DNA of 64,000 nt from UBA4971 sp029551185 (GTDB lineage Bacteria; Bacillota; SHA-98; UBA4971): positions 7,859-71,858 of the forward strand of contig DAOSZN010000011.1 of NCBI GenBank assembly GCA_035593725.1, in the 5' to 3' direction. The position numbers and the translations under genes are program-made. Positions within the stretch are counted from its first letter, which is position 1. Every line of letters begins with the position of its first letter. Under the pieces are notes generated by a model that did not search any database, was not told the DNA's origin, and worked only from the letters and a program-made list of their open reading frames with translations. This document shows positions 42,047-50,397 of the stretch, piece by piece.

Positions 42047-43306
42047 CTATGTCAATACTTGAACCAGATCTCTGAACTGTACTTGAGCTTGATCCCCGGT
42101 TGCCATATCTCTCACTACGGCGTAGTCCCCTTTAAGCTCGTCTTCGCCGATTATCACAACTTTCTTGACTCCCTGCTTATCCGCGTACTTCATCTGAGCT
42201 CTTAAGCTTCGGTCCAAGTAATCAATATCCGCTGATGTGCCTTGCTCGCGTAACAAGCGAGCAAGGCGAAGAGCCTGAAGCTTAGCCTCGTCCCCCATCG
42301 CAGCGATAAACACGTTGACTCTGCCTGCTTCTTGGCCTATTGCCCCACCTTCCGCGTCCTGCAAGACTTGCACAGCCCGCTCTATACCTGCAGCGAAGCC
42401 TACGCCCGGAATCGCGCTCCCGCCAAGCTCCTCAGCCAAGCCGTCATACCTTCCACCGCCCCCGAGGGCGTCCTGTGCCCCGAGGCCGGAATGAATCACC
42501 TCAAAAACGGTCTTGGTGTAATAGTCAAGCCCCCTGACAATAGTGGGATCCAGTTCATAAATGAGATCCAAGGCAGTCAAGCACTCAGTGACTCCTTCAA
42601 AGTGCCGGCTGCAGTCTTCGCAAAGGTAGTCGAATATCGGAGGGAGTTTCTTGGCAAGGCCAGCACATCGTTCATTCTTGCAATCCAGGACTCTCAGGGG
42701 ATTGCGCTCAAGCCTCCTTCTGCAGTCAGCACAAAGCTCATCCGTATGTTTGGAAAGCAAATTCATAAGGCTTTCTTTATAACGAGGTCTACACTTAGAA
42801 CACCCAATACTATTCAGGCGCACGACAAAGCCTTCTAATCCCAAACGTTGATAAACACTGATGAGCACAGAAATAACCTCTGCATCCAAAGCAGGTGAAG
42901 ATGCCCCTAGGGCTTCGACCCCAAACTGGGTATGTTGCCTGAGGCGTCCCATTTGAGGACGTTCATATCGAAACATTGGCCCAATATAATAAACCTTAAC
43001 AGGCTGAGGCAAGGCCCACATTTTGTGCTCAAGGTAGGCTCTGACAACCGGGGCTGTACCTTCAGGACGCAGCGTGATGCTGCGTTCCCCCTTGTCAAGA
43101 AAGGTGTACATTTCTTTCTCCACAATATCAGTGCTCTCTCCGACTCCTCTCTGAAAGAGCTCTGTATGCTCGAAAATTGGGGTTCTGATCTCAGTGTATC
43201 CTGCATTGCGGCATACTGATCTTACAGTCTCCTCCAGCCGTTGCCAAACCCCCGGTTTCTCAGGAAATACGTCTATCGTTCCCCTCGGCGCCCTGATATG
43301 TGTCAT
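42047..43306 (-). CDS. hisS: Histidyl-tRNA synthetase
   Basis: A 419-residue class IIa synthetase. Motif 1 (ETVRSVCRNAGYTEIRTPIFE), the histidine-A loop region YTFLDKGERSITLRPEGTAP, motif 2 MFRYERPQMGRLRQHTQFG, the second His motif VRGLDYYTKTVFEV, and GGGRYDGLAEELGG are all present, with a C-terminal anticodon-binding domain. A CxxC set (CSKCRPRYK, CADCRRR, CLCEDC-like) in the insertion domain is typical. The start is ATG with GGAGG upstream. It lies just after the SurA_N-TPR gene. Confidence 0.97.
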   Translation of the reverse strand: MTHIRAPRGTIDVFPEKPGVWQRLEETVRSVCRNAGYTEIRTPIFEHTELFQRGVGESTDIVEKEMYTFLDKGERSITLRPEGTAPVVRAYLEHKMWALPQPVKVYYIGPMFRYERPQMGRLRQHTQFGVEALGASSPALDAEVISVLISVYQRLGLEGFVVRLNSIGCSKCRPRYKESLMNLLSKHTDELCADCRRRLERNPLRVLDCKNERCAGLAKKLPPIFDYLCEDCSRHFEGVTECLTALDLIYELDPTIVRGLDYYTKTVFEVIHSGLGAQDALGGGGRYDGLAEELGGSAIPGVGFAAGIERAVQVLQDAEGGAIGQEAGRVNVFIAAMGDEAKLQALRLARLLREQGTSADIDYLDRSLRAQMKYADKQGVKKVVIIGEDELKGDYAVVRDMATGDQAQVQFRDLVQVLT

Positions 43307-43318
43307 GAATTTGCCTCC

Positions 43319-44461
43319 TCAGTCATCAGCCTGTTCCTTAGGATTAATGGCGCTGTCTCTCTTCTCCAAGAGCTCCCGAATTTCTTTAGTCTTAGCTTGC
43401 TGCTCCTTGACATCATCATCAGAGCCTACGGTTTTTAGAAGAGACTCAAGACGGACATGAAGCAGAATGTCCAGCCCGCCGTATTCCGAAGCGGCTTTGA
43501 ATTCATTTGCAGCAAGCTCCCGTGAACCTCCGTCCCTATATGCCAACCCCAAAAGGAGTCTCAAATATGGATCCTCAGGCCGCAAACTGACAGCCTTCTT
43601 TAAAGCTTCAATAGCTTGTTCCGTGTCACCTTTGGCCGTGTAAGCCTGGGCAGCACCTACGTAGAGATAAGCGTTATCCGGATCCATGGTTATTGCGGAA
43701 TTGTATTCAAGAATTGCCTCGTCATAGTCGTTTTCCTGAAGTTTTCTGAGCGCCCTTAACTCAGCGTCACGGAGTTCTATGTTTGCCTCGCTACGAAGTC
43801 CTTCAAGCCAATTAGACAACGCATCTTGCTCTGCTTTCGTTCTGAGTCTTGTCTCAATTTCAGAGCGCTTTTCGTCAAACTCTTCGCCTTCTGCAGGTTT
43901 TCCGGTTTCTTCTGTATAAGCCTTCTTGACCTCGTCTTCAGATACTGTAACTCCTGCTTGAACTTTGGCGAACAGTTTCTGGATTGTCAAACGGTCTTTT
44001 ATCAGAGTTTTAAACTGAGCTGCTGTGATATTGTTCGCGGCAAGCGCGTCACGGAAAGCCTCCTTGCTGGGAAAGGCCTCTTCCTGTAACTTAAACTCAG
44101 CTTCAATTTCTTTTGATGAGATGCGAATCTTCTCTTTCTGTGCAGCCTCTGTAATCAATGCAGTATTAATAAACTGATCAAGTAAAGAGGCGCGAATAGG
44201 CCCTATTGTCTCAGGAAGCACCCTTCCTGTGTACTCGTACTCGGAAAGAAGCGCATTTCTGTACCCTTGCTCAAAAGCTTCTCTGGTTATCGGTTTCCCG
44301 TTGACTATAGCGATAACCCCGTAGCCGTCTGCAGAAGGCTCTCGGACAAACACTGAGCCTGTATATAGCAACCCTCCTACGAAGGCAATGGCTAGAACGA
44401 TAACTAAAACCTTAGTGATTTTGGCACCTTTTTTTCCACGAAAGCCCTTGAACAAGGGCAT
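43319..44461 (-). CDS. Membrane-anchored SurA_N-like chaperone with TPR repeats
   Basis: A 380-residue protein: N-terminal membrane anchor (VLVIVLAIAFVGGLLYTGSVF), a SurA_N/PpiD-type chaperone domain (VNGKPITREAFEQGYRNALL, LLDQFINTALITEAAQKEKI, VSEDEVKKAYTEETGK) at about residues 45-230, and a TPR segment (YDEAILEYNSAITMDPDNAYLYVGAAQA given in parts; then IEALKKAVSLRPEDPYLRLLLG). No parvulin isomerase domain is present. It probably assists folding or assembly of exported proteins. The ATG at 44461 is only 2 bases from its G-run; a TTG two codons later (44455) is better spaced. It lies between the MBL hydrolase and hisS. Confidence 0.82.
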   Translation of the reverse strand: MPLFKGFRGKKGAKITKVLVIVLAIAFVGGLLYTGSVFVREPSADGYGVIAIVNGKPITREAFEQGYRNALLSEYEYTGRVLPETIGPIRASLLDQFINTALITEAAQKEKIRISSKEIEAEFKLQEEAFPSKEAFRDALAANNITAAQFKTLIKDRLTIQKLFAKVQAGVTVSEDEVKKAYTEETGKPAEGEEFDEKRSEIETRLRTKAEQDALSNWLEGLRSEANIELRDAELRALRKLQENDYDEAILEYNSAITMDPDNAYLYVGAAQAYTAKGDTEQAIEALKKAVSLRPEDPYLRLLLGLAYRDGGSRELAANEFKAASEYGGLDILLHVRLESLLKTVGSDDDVKEQQAKTKEIRELLEKRDSAINPKEQADD

Positions 44462-44515
44462 CTCCCCCTATCTTCAACACTATGTTGTGAGTCTATCTCA
44501 CTTTCCACCTGGTTG

Positions 44516-45142
44516 TCAACGGCTGAAACCGGCCCGCTCCCAGCCAATAGTAGTGAACGGACCATGGCCCGGATAAATCAATGTTTCATCAGGAAGGACA
44601 AGGAGCTTTTCTTCAATGGATTCCATAAGCTCATCATAAGATCCGCCGGGCAAGTCCGTACGGCCAATCCCTCCTTGGGCAAAAATCACATCTCCTGAAA
44701 AAACTACGCCTTCTCCCAAGAGCGAAATGCTGCCCGGGGTATGACCCGGAGTATGCAATACCCTAAGGCATACACCACCTGCATACAGCGTGTCTCCTTC
44801 AGCAAGGAGCAAGTCTGCAGGCGGACTTGTCTTGCCCTTAGCGAAACTAGAGAAAGCAGGTGAAAGATTGAGAGTAGGGTCTTCAAGCGCAGGCGCGTCT
44901 TCTGCACCTATAGCAATAATAGCCCCTGTTGCTTCTGCCAATGCCTTGTTCGCTGCTATGTGGTCCACGTGTCCGTGGGTATTTGCGATTATCTTGCATA
45001 TTAGGCCTTCCGCCTTCAGTTTTTCCAGTATCCGATCGGCATCGTCTCCCGGATCAATAACTATTGCTTCCTTTGATGTTTCACACCCTACAATATAGCA
45101 ATTAGTCCCAAACGCTCCGACACGGATTGTGCTAATGATCAT
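44516..45142 (-). CDS. MBL-fold hydrolase, glyoxalase II-like
   Basis: A 208-residue metallo-beta-lactamase-fold protein. Metal ligands: NTHGHVDHIAANK (THxHxDH), LHTPGHTPGSIS, VVFSGDVIFAQGGIGRTDLP (bridging Asp) and IYPGHGPFTTIG. This is the compact YqgX/GloB2-like type common in Gram-positives; it may hydrolyse thioesters such as S-lactoyl or bacillithiol adducts. Substrate assignment is inference. It precedes the SurA_N-TPR gene by 54 bases. Confidence 0.9.
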   Translation of the reverse strand: MIISTIRVGAFGTNCYIVGCETSKEAIVIDPGDDADRILEKLKAEGLICKIIANTHGHVDHIAANKALAEATGAIIAIGAEDAPALEDPTLNLSPAFSSFAKGKTSPPADLLLAEGDTLYAGGVCLRVLHTPGHTPGSISLLGEGVVFSGDVIFAQGGIGRTDLPGGSYDELMESIEEKLLVLPDETLIYPGHGPFTTIGWERAGFSR

Positions 45143-45314
45143 GAATTCGGCAACTCCTTTCCTGTCCCCTGTAATGATTCCGATCTCTGGAGTCCGGAGA
45201 ACTTGAAGTCACCATAGGCGCGCCGTGGATGTTCTTTATGTTAATGGTACAGCAATACTGCCTGAACGCCTGGATTAGGCATGAAGGCACACAAGCGGCG
45301 CAAGCGACAATAAC

Positions 45315-45764
45315 CTAGAATAGTTTGTCGCTGTCAAGCAGTATGGTGACCGGACCGTCATTTTCTACAGATACAGTCATCATGGCTTGGAATCTTCCGG
45401 TCTCAACTGAGAGGCCGGCGCCTCTGAGTCTCCTTACATATTCTTCGTACATTTCCAAGGCTTTCTCCGGAGACGCAGCATGGCTGAAGCTGGGTCGTCT
45501 GCCTCTGCGACAGTCGCCCCACAAGGTGAATTGGGAGACTACAAGCACTTGTAAATTCAGTTGCAAGACGGACAGATTCATCTTTCCGCTATCGTCTTCG
45601 AAGATCCGAAGATTGGCAACCTTATCAACCAGGTACCTTAAATCATCAAGAGAATCGTCTTCTCCGACGCCGAGAAAAACCACCAGCCCCGGCCCGATCT
45701 CCCCTACTATTTCATCCTGGACCGTAACTTTGGCAGACTTTACTCTCTGGACTACAGCTCTCAT
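45315..45764 (-). CDS. dtd: D-aminoacyl-tRNA deacylase
   Basis: A 149-residue proofreading enzyme that hydrolyses D-amino acids from tRNA. The two active-site motifs are VVSQFTLWGDCRRGRRPSF and NDGPVTILLDS, with the N-terminal MRAVVQRVKSAKVTV. The start is the ATG (a TTG precedes it directly); the SD is weak. It lies between rel and the MBL hydrolase in the usual rel-dtd order. Confidence 0.97.
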   Translation of the reverse strand: MRAVVQRVKSAKVTVQDEIVGEIGPGLVVFLGVGEDDSLDDLRYLVDKVANLRIFEDDSGKMNLSVLQLNLQVLVVSQFTLWGDCRRGRRPSFSHAASPEKALEMYEEYVRRLRGAGLSVETGRFQAMMTVSVENDGPVTILLDSDKLF

Positions 45765-45797
45765 CAATATCTCACTTTCTATCGGAGGAGACGGAAT

Positions 45798-47984
45798 TTA
45801 GCTTGACACCGACTTCTCCAGATGCAGGCCTATCTGTTGCACTCTGCGGACTGCTGTTACACCCTTAATGCGCTTGATCCTTTCTATTACGGAATTCAAA
45901 TGGTCAGCGCCGGTTGTCTCCACCACCATATTGACAATGGCAATGTCATCCTTAGTTGTCTTAGCGTTTACAGCGCTAATATTCGCGCGAAGCCCTGTGA
46001 CTGCATTCATAATATTTGTCAAAAGTGCAACTCTGTCCATAGCCTCGATTTCGAGTTCCACAGGATATGAGTTCTCCGCGTCAAATTCCCACTCAATTTC
46101 TATGCAACGTTCAGGGGACGTTTTGAGCCAGGCAATATTCGGACAATCCCGCCTGTGCACTGAAATTCCCTTGCCTCTGGTGATATAACCTATGACCTCA
46201 TCTCCTGGGATGGGGTTGCAGCACTTGGCCATCCTAGCTAGGACGTTGTCCACACCTTTTACCTTAATTCCCAGGCTTTCCTCAGGTCTCCTTCGCGCAG
46301 CGAGCCGAGTCGGTTCTTTTTCTTCTTTTCCCTTCTCAGCCTTTTCCGGCATAATCCGGCCGACTACAAGGGCTGCTGAAATCTTGTTGTCACCTACTGA
46401 TGCCAAAAGATCGTCGACGTCCTGAAATCCCAGACGCTTTGCAGCGACTTGTAGTTTTTCTTCTCTGAGGTTTTCATGAACTTCCAAACCTTGACGTCTT
46501 AATTCCTTTTCCAAAAGGTCACGGCCTCTGGGCAGGGACTCGCTGCGCCGCTCCTCTCTTACCCACTGGCGTATCTTGCTTCTCGCTTTCGATGTTTTGA
46601 CAAAAGCCAGCCAGTCCAGGCTGGGGCCGGTTTGCCCTTTTGATATAACTATTTCCACTATATCGCCGTTGGTAAGTTGATAATCCAGAGGCGCCATTTT
46701 CCCGTTGATTCGTGCGCCTACGCACCTATGTCCTATGTCAGTATGCACGCTATAAGCAAAATCCACAGGAGTGGATCCCGCAGGCAAGCTTTTCACATCA
46801 CCCTTTGGGGTAAAAACAAAGACTTCATCTTTGAAAAGGTCGATTTTCAAAGTCTCCATGAAGTCATGAACATCCTTCATATCCCTTTGCCATTCCAGCA
46901 GCTGCCTGAGCCATGAAAGCTTCTCCTCAAATTCATTGGTGGCTTGAGTGCCTTCCTTGTATCTCCAGTGGGCAGCTATGCCATATTCGGCAGTTCGATG
47001 CATTTCCCAGGTTCGAATCTGAATCTCCAAAGGCTCGCCTTCAGGTCCTATCACTGTCGTATGAAGGGATTGGTACATGTTTGATTTAGGCATCGCAATA
47101 TAGTCTTTGAACCGGCCGGGTATTGGTTTCCAAAGGGAATGGACTGTGCCCAAAGCTGCATAGCAATCTCTTACGTTGTTTACGATGATTCGAACTGCGA
47201 TGAGATCATAAATCTCATCAAAGGTCTTGCCCTTTACTCTCATCTTCTCGAATATGCTGTAGAAGTGTTTAGCCCGCCCCTGCAATTCGCAAGGAATATT
47301 CCCTTCATCAAGGCTCTTTTTGAGGATCTCTTTTGCTTCCTCAATGAGACCTTCTCGTTCTTTGCGCTTCCTTGAGACTCTTTCGACAAGTTTGTAGTAT
47401 TCACCCGGCTCCAGGTATCTCAGAGCGAGATCCTCAAGCTCCCACTTAATCCTCCACATTCCGAGCCTGTGAGCAAGGGGAGCATAGATCTCCAGAGTCT
47501 CCCTGGCTATTCTTGCCTGCCTATCCCAGGGAAGATGGCCTAAAGTTCGCATGTTGTGAAGTCTGTCTGCCAGCTTGATGAGGACTACCCGAATGTCCTG
47601 GGCCATTGCCAAGAACATCTTCCTCAAATTCTCCGCCTGCTGCTCTTCTCTTGACATTAGAGGCACCCTGCCGAGCTTTGTTACTCCGTCGACCAGGAGC
47701 CCGATTTCGTCTCCGAACGTTGCCTTAATCTCGGCAAGAGTTACATCTGTGTCTTCGATCACGTCGTGGAGCAACCCTGCGGCAATTGTGGTAACGTCCA
47801 TTTCAAGTTCGGCAAGAATAAGCGCAACCTCGAGAGGGTGAAAAATGTACCAATCCCCCGAGTCACGTCGCTGGCCTGCGTGTGCACGGGAAGCAAAGTC
47901 AAAAGCTTTCATCACAGTATCGAGAGGGGCTGAAGGAGCATATTGCTTTACTCTGTCGAGCACATCCTCAATGGTTACTCCCAT
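45798..47984 (-). CDS. rel: Bifunctional (p)ppGpp synthetase/hydrolase Rel
   Basis: A 728-residue stringent-response enzyme. Domains in order: HD hydrolase (AGQRRDSGDWYIFHPLEVA, AGLLHDVIEDTDVT, VVLIKLADRLHNMRTLGHL), synthetase (RFKDYIAMPKSNMYQSLHTT, TAEYGIAAHWRYKEG), TGS (VFVFTPKGDVKSLPAGSTPV, YSVHTDIGHRCVGARINGK), a zinc-finger region with CCNPIPGDEVIGYITRG, and a C-terminal ACT domain. Both catalytic centres look intact, so it should make and degrade (p)ppGpp. The start is the ATG after AGGTGG. recJ lies upstream; the apt gene often found between them is absent. Confidence 0.98.
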   Translation of the reverse strand: MGVTIEDVLDRVKQYAPSAPLDTVMKAFDFASRAHAGQRRDSGDWYIFHPLEVALILAELEMDVTTIAAGLLHDVIEDTDVTLAEIKATFGDEIGLLVDGVTKLGRVPLMSREEQQAENLRKMFLAMAQDIRVVLIKLADRLHNMRTLGHLPWDRQARIARETLEIYAPLAHRLGMWRIKWELEDLALRYLEPGEYYKLVERVSRKRKEREGLIEEAKEILKKSLDEGNIPCELQGRAKHFYSIFEKMRVKGKTFDEIYDLIAVRIIVNNVRDCYAALGTVHSLWKPIPGRFKDYIAMPKSNMYQSLHTTVIGPEGEPLEIQIRTWEMHRTAEYGIAAHWRYKEGTQATNEFEEKLSWLRQLLEWQRDMKDVHDFMETLKIDLFKDEVFVFTPKGDVKSLPAGSTPVDFAYSVHTDIGHRCVGARINGKMAPLDYQLTNGDIVEIVISKGQTGPSLDWLAFVKTSKARSKIRQWVREERRSESLPRGRDLLEKELRRQGLEVHENLREEKLQVAAKRLGFQDVDDLLASVGDNKISAALVVGRIMPEKAEKGKEEKEPTRLAARRRPEESLGIKVKGVDNVLARMAKCCNPIPGDEVIGYITRGKGISVHRRDCPNIAWLKTSPERCIEIEWEFDAENSYPVELEIEAMDRVALLTNIMNAVTGLRANISAVNAKTTKDDIAIVNMVVETTGADHLNSVIERIKRIKGVTAVRRVQQIGLHLEKSVSS

Positions 47985-48051
47985 AGATACCACCTATATT
48001 CCGGCCGAAATTCACCCATGGGCAGATAACTTAATCAGCTGCCTTCCGGCT

Positions 48052-48079
48052 TGTATACTTTTAATCAATTATACATCAA
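48052..48079 (-). promoter_or_regulatory. Candidate sigma-A promoter of rel
   Basis: The minus strand reads TTGATG, a 16-base spacer, and TATACA; an overlapping TATAAT starts right after the TTGATG. It lies immediately after the recJ stop, about 70 bases before the rel ATG, and would allow rel expression independent of recJ. Confidence 0.45.
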
Positions 48080-49822
48080 TTAAGCCCGATTTTCAGTCAT
48101 TCTCAAGCCTTTTACATTAAGTTGCGGTTGGATTGTTCCATTCCATTCGTTAACCTCAATTGTATAAATCAGGTCAATACTCTCTATGTTGTGGGAGTAG
48201 AGCTGAGAGGCCAGATGGCCAAGGTCGAATCCTATACCGTCATGGACTGCGTCGCCTTGGCAGAGTTTCAGTTTCAAATGTTTACCGCCTTGGCCGACGC
48301 CTCGGTAATCTTTCAGCGTGACTCCGGTTGAGAGAAATATGGGTGTCGGATTAGCAACACCGAACGGCGCCAACATTGAGATTCCCTTTGCGACCTCAAG
48401 ATCAATCTCATCTAGGGTCAGCTCTTGATCTACGTTGATTTTCGGCAGAAAATCCTCTTCGCGAAGAACGCTTCGCCCGACCTCATTTATTCCTTGCCTG
48501 AATTCGTCGATTGAACGGCGAGATACTAAGACTCCGGCAGCATACTTGTGTCCCCCGAAACGCAGGAGAGTATCCCCGCATTCACAAAGCGCTTTGTATA
48601 AGTCAAATTCAGGGATACTCCTTCCGGAGCCTTTGCCTTCTTCGCCATCAAGAGATATCAAGATCGTGGGACGATTGAATTCCTCCACAAGCCTCGACGC
48701 TACAATCCCGATTACTCCCGGGTGCCATCCTTCATTCGCCAAGACAAGGACACTGTCAACAGCTTGGCCGTTGCAGGTCTCAACCATCGAAGACGCTTCC
48801 TCGAATATCTGCTGTTCCAGATCTTGTCTTTTTGAGTTTACATCATCGAGGAACTTTGCGATATCCATAGCCTTCTCAGGCGAATCAGTCAACAGAAGTT
48901 CTACGCAAAGTGAAGCGTCGCGAATCCTTCCTGCTGCATTCAGACGCGGCGCGATTACAAAACCCACCGTTCCTGCGGTAATTCTACGGTCGGCAAGGCG
49001 ACATACTTCAATCAGGGACTCCAGCCCCAGGTTCTCGGTTCGGTTCATTTTTACCAGACCTTGCTTTGCGTATATCCTGTTCTCCCCGGTAAGGGGAGAT
49101 ACGTCAGCAATAGTGCCCAAAGCGACAAGGTCGAGAAGATGGTCAGGCGGATTGAAGACATGCGGTGTGCCTTTGACAGTCATGAGGAGGGCGCAAGCCA
49201 ACTTATAGGCTACACCTACTCCTGCAAGATCTCGAAAAGGGCACGTGCCTTCATCATTGCGCTTCGGATTAATAACTGCAACAGCGGGAGGAAGCCCTCC
49301 ATGGGGTTCATGGTGATCTGTAATGATTACGTCTATCCCAAGGCTCCGCGCAAGCTCAACCTCGGAGAATGCTGTGATACCGCAATCGACTGTAACCAAC
49401 AGTGATACGCCGTCCCTTGCTGCGCTCCTCATCGCCTCATGGTTCATGCCGTATCCCTCGTCAACACGGTCAGGGATATAATAGTCTACCCTTGCTCCAA
49501 GACCGGTAAGGACATCCATGAGGACACATATGGATGTAATACCGTCTACGTCATAGTCACCGTACACTCGGATTTTCTCGCGGTCTTTTATCGCGCGAAT
49601 CAGTCTCGACACTGCCTTGTCCATATCATCAAGAAGATTTGGGTCTTCAAGATCAACAAGATCAGCCCGCAGAAACGTTTCCGCGCTCGTTTCGTCCCGG
49701 ATTCCTCTTTGAGCCATCAAACCCGCGACAAGCGGAGGAATTCCCAGAGCGTCACTGATAATTCCAGCCTTTGTCCGTGCCTCTTCAGGCATTTCCCGTA
49801 ATCTCCACACGCAATTGGTCAA
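48080..49822 (-). CDS. recJ: Single-stranded-DNA-specific exonuclease RecJ
   Basis: A 580-residue 5'-3' exonuclease. DHH-family motifs: IRVYGDYDVDGITSICVL, VTVDCGITAFSEVELA, VIITDHHEPHGGLPPAVAVIN, DLVALGTIADVSPL, and in the DHHA1 part SGRSIPEFDLYKALC and RFGGHKYAAGV; an OB fold closes the protein. This is the short Gram-positive form without the long C-terminal domain of Bacillus RecJ. I take the TTG at 49822, 7 bases after GGAG, rather than the TTG at 49837. It lies upstream of rel. Confidence 0.96.
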   Translation of the reverse strand: MTNCVWRLREMPEEARTKAGIISDALGIPPLVAGLMAQRGIRDETSAETFLRADLVDLEDPNLLDDMDKAVSRLIRAIKDREKIRVYGDYDVDGITSICVLMDVLTGLGARVDYYIPDRVDEGYGMNHEAMRSAARDGVSLLVTVDCGITAFSEVELARSLGIDVIITDHHEPHGGLPPAVAVINPKRNDEGTCPFRDLAGVGVAYKLACALLMTVKGTPHVFNPPDHLLDLVALGTIADVSPLTGENRIYAKQGLVKMNRTENLGLESLIEVCRLADRRITAGTVGFVIAPRLNAAGRIRDASLCVELLLTDSPEKAMDIAKFLDDVNSKRQDLEQQIFEEASSMVETCNGQAVDSVLVLANEGWHPGVIGIVASRLVEEFNRPTILISLDGEEGKGSGRSIPEFDLYKALCECGDTLLRFGGHKYAAGVLVSRRSIDEFRQGINEVGRSVLREEDFLPKINVDQELTLDEIDLEVAKGISMLAPFGVANPTPIFLSTGVTLKDYRGVGQGGKHLKLKLCQGDAVHDGIGFDLGHLASQLYSHNIESIDLIYTIEVNEWNGTIQPQLNVKGLRMTENRA

Positions 49823-49869
49823 TCTCTCACTCCCCAACTACTTGTTCCCATTCCTTTAGGCAATTTGCA

Positions 49870-50319
49870 CTACATAGACTCGTCGTCACCGTTTTGGGGT
49901 TCAGGAAGAATCTCCATAGAGCGAGTGGCTTCCAATTCAACTTCAAGAGCTGATACAAGCCGCTTTTCAGTCTCAAGCTCCCTCTTTTTGACATCAATTT
50001 CTCCTTTCAGTCTTTCCAGCTCCTGTGATAATCGGAGATTGCTTTCCTGCGCTTCGCCCAGTTCTTTCCCAATAGTGTCCACTTTTGTGTTACATGACCT
50101 AAGTGAAAGCCTGAGTCCGATTTCCCTGACGAAAGTAAAGAGACCTACAGCCAGAGCTCCTGCTGCAGCAGAGCCTAAGATTACGATTGCTAAAGAAATA
50201 TCTGTGAGCTGCCACTTAAAAAATGAGACAGACACCGGAGTAGAGTTTTGAATGGCAAACATTGCCACAAGAACAGCAAATGCCAACGCTACTATGGCAA
50301 TGGCAAGCAATGACATCAT
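49870..50319 (-). CDS. LapA-domain membrane protein with coiled coil
   Basis: A 149-residue inner-membrane protein with a LapA (DUF1049) domain: two N-terminal helices (AIAIVALAFAVLVAMFAIQN and LAIVILGSAAAGALAVGLF) joined by STPVSVSFFKWQ, followed by a coiled coil (LSQELERLKGEIDVKKRELE) and an acidic C-terminus. Function in Gram-positives is unknown. The annotated ATG directly abuts AGGAG; a TTG three codons later (50310) has better spacing. It is upstream of recJ. Confidence 0.85.
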   Translation of the reverse strand: MMSLLAIAIVALAFAVLVAMFAIQNSTPVSVSFFKWQLTDISLAIVILGSAAAGALAVGLFTFVREIGLRLSLRSCNTKVDTIGKELGEAQESNLRLSQELERLKGEIDVKKRELETEKRLVSALEVELEATRSMEILPEPQNGDDESM

Positions 50320-50397
50320 CTCCTAGCTTCAAAAGAATAAAAGCAGACAGGCATGTTTTTTGGGGATATTCGCCAAGGCCGAGGGGAAATCCTGCCT

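Noticed and set aside
48435..49208. Plus-strand open frame of 257 codons
   Set aside because: Antisense to recJ, whose DHH motifs are intact; composition is Ser/Arg-rich shadow coding without an SD-supported start.
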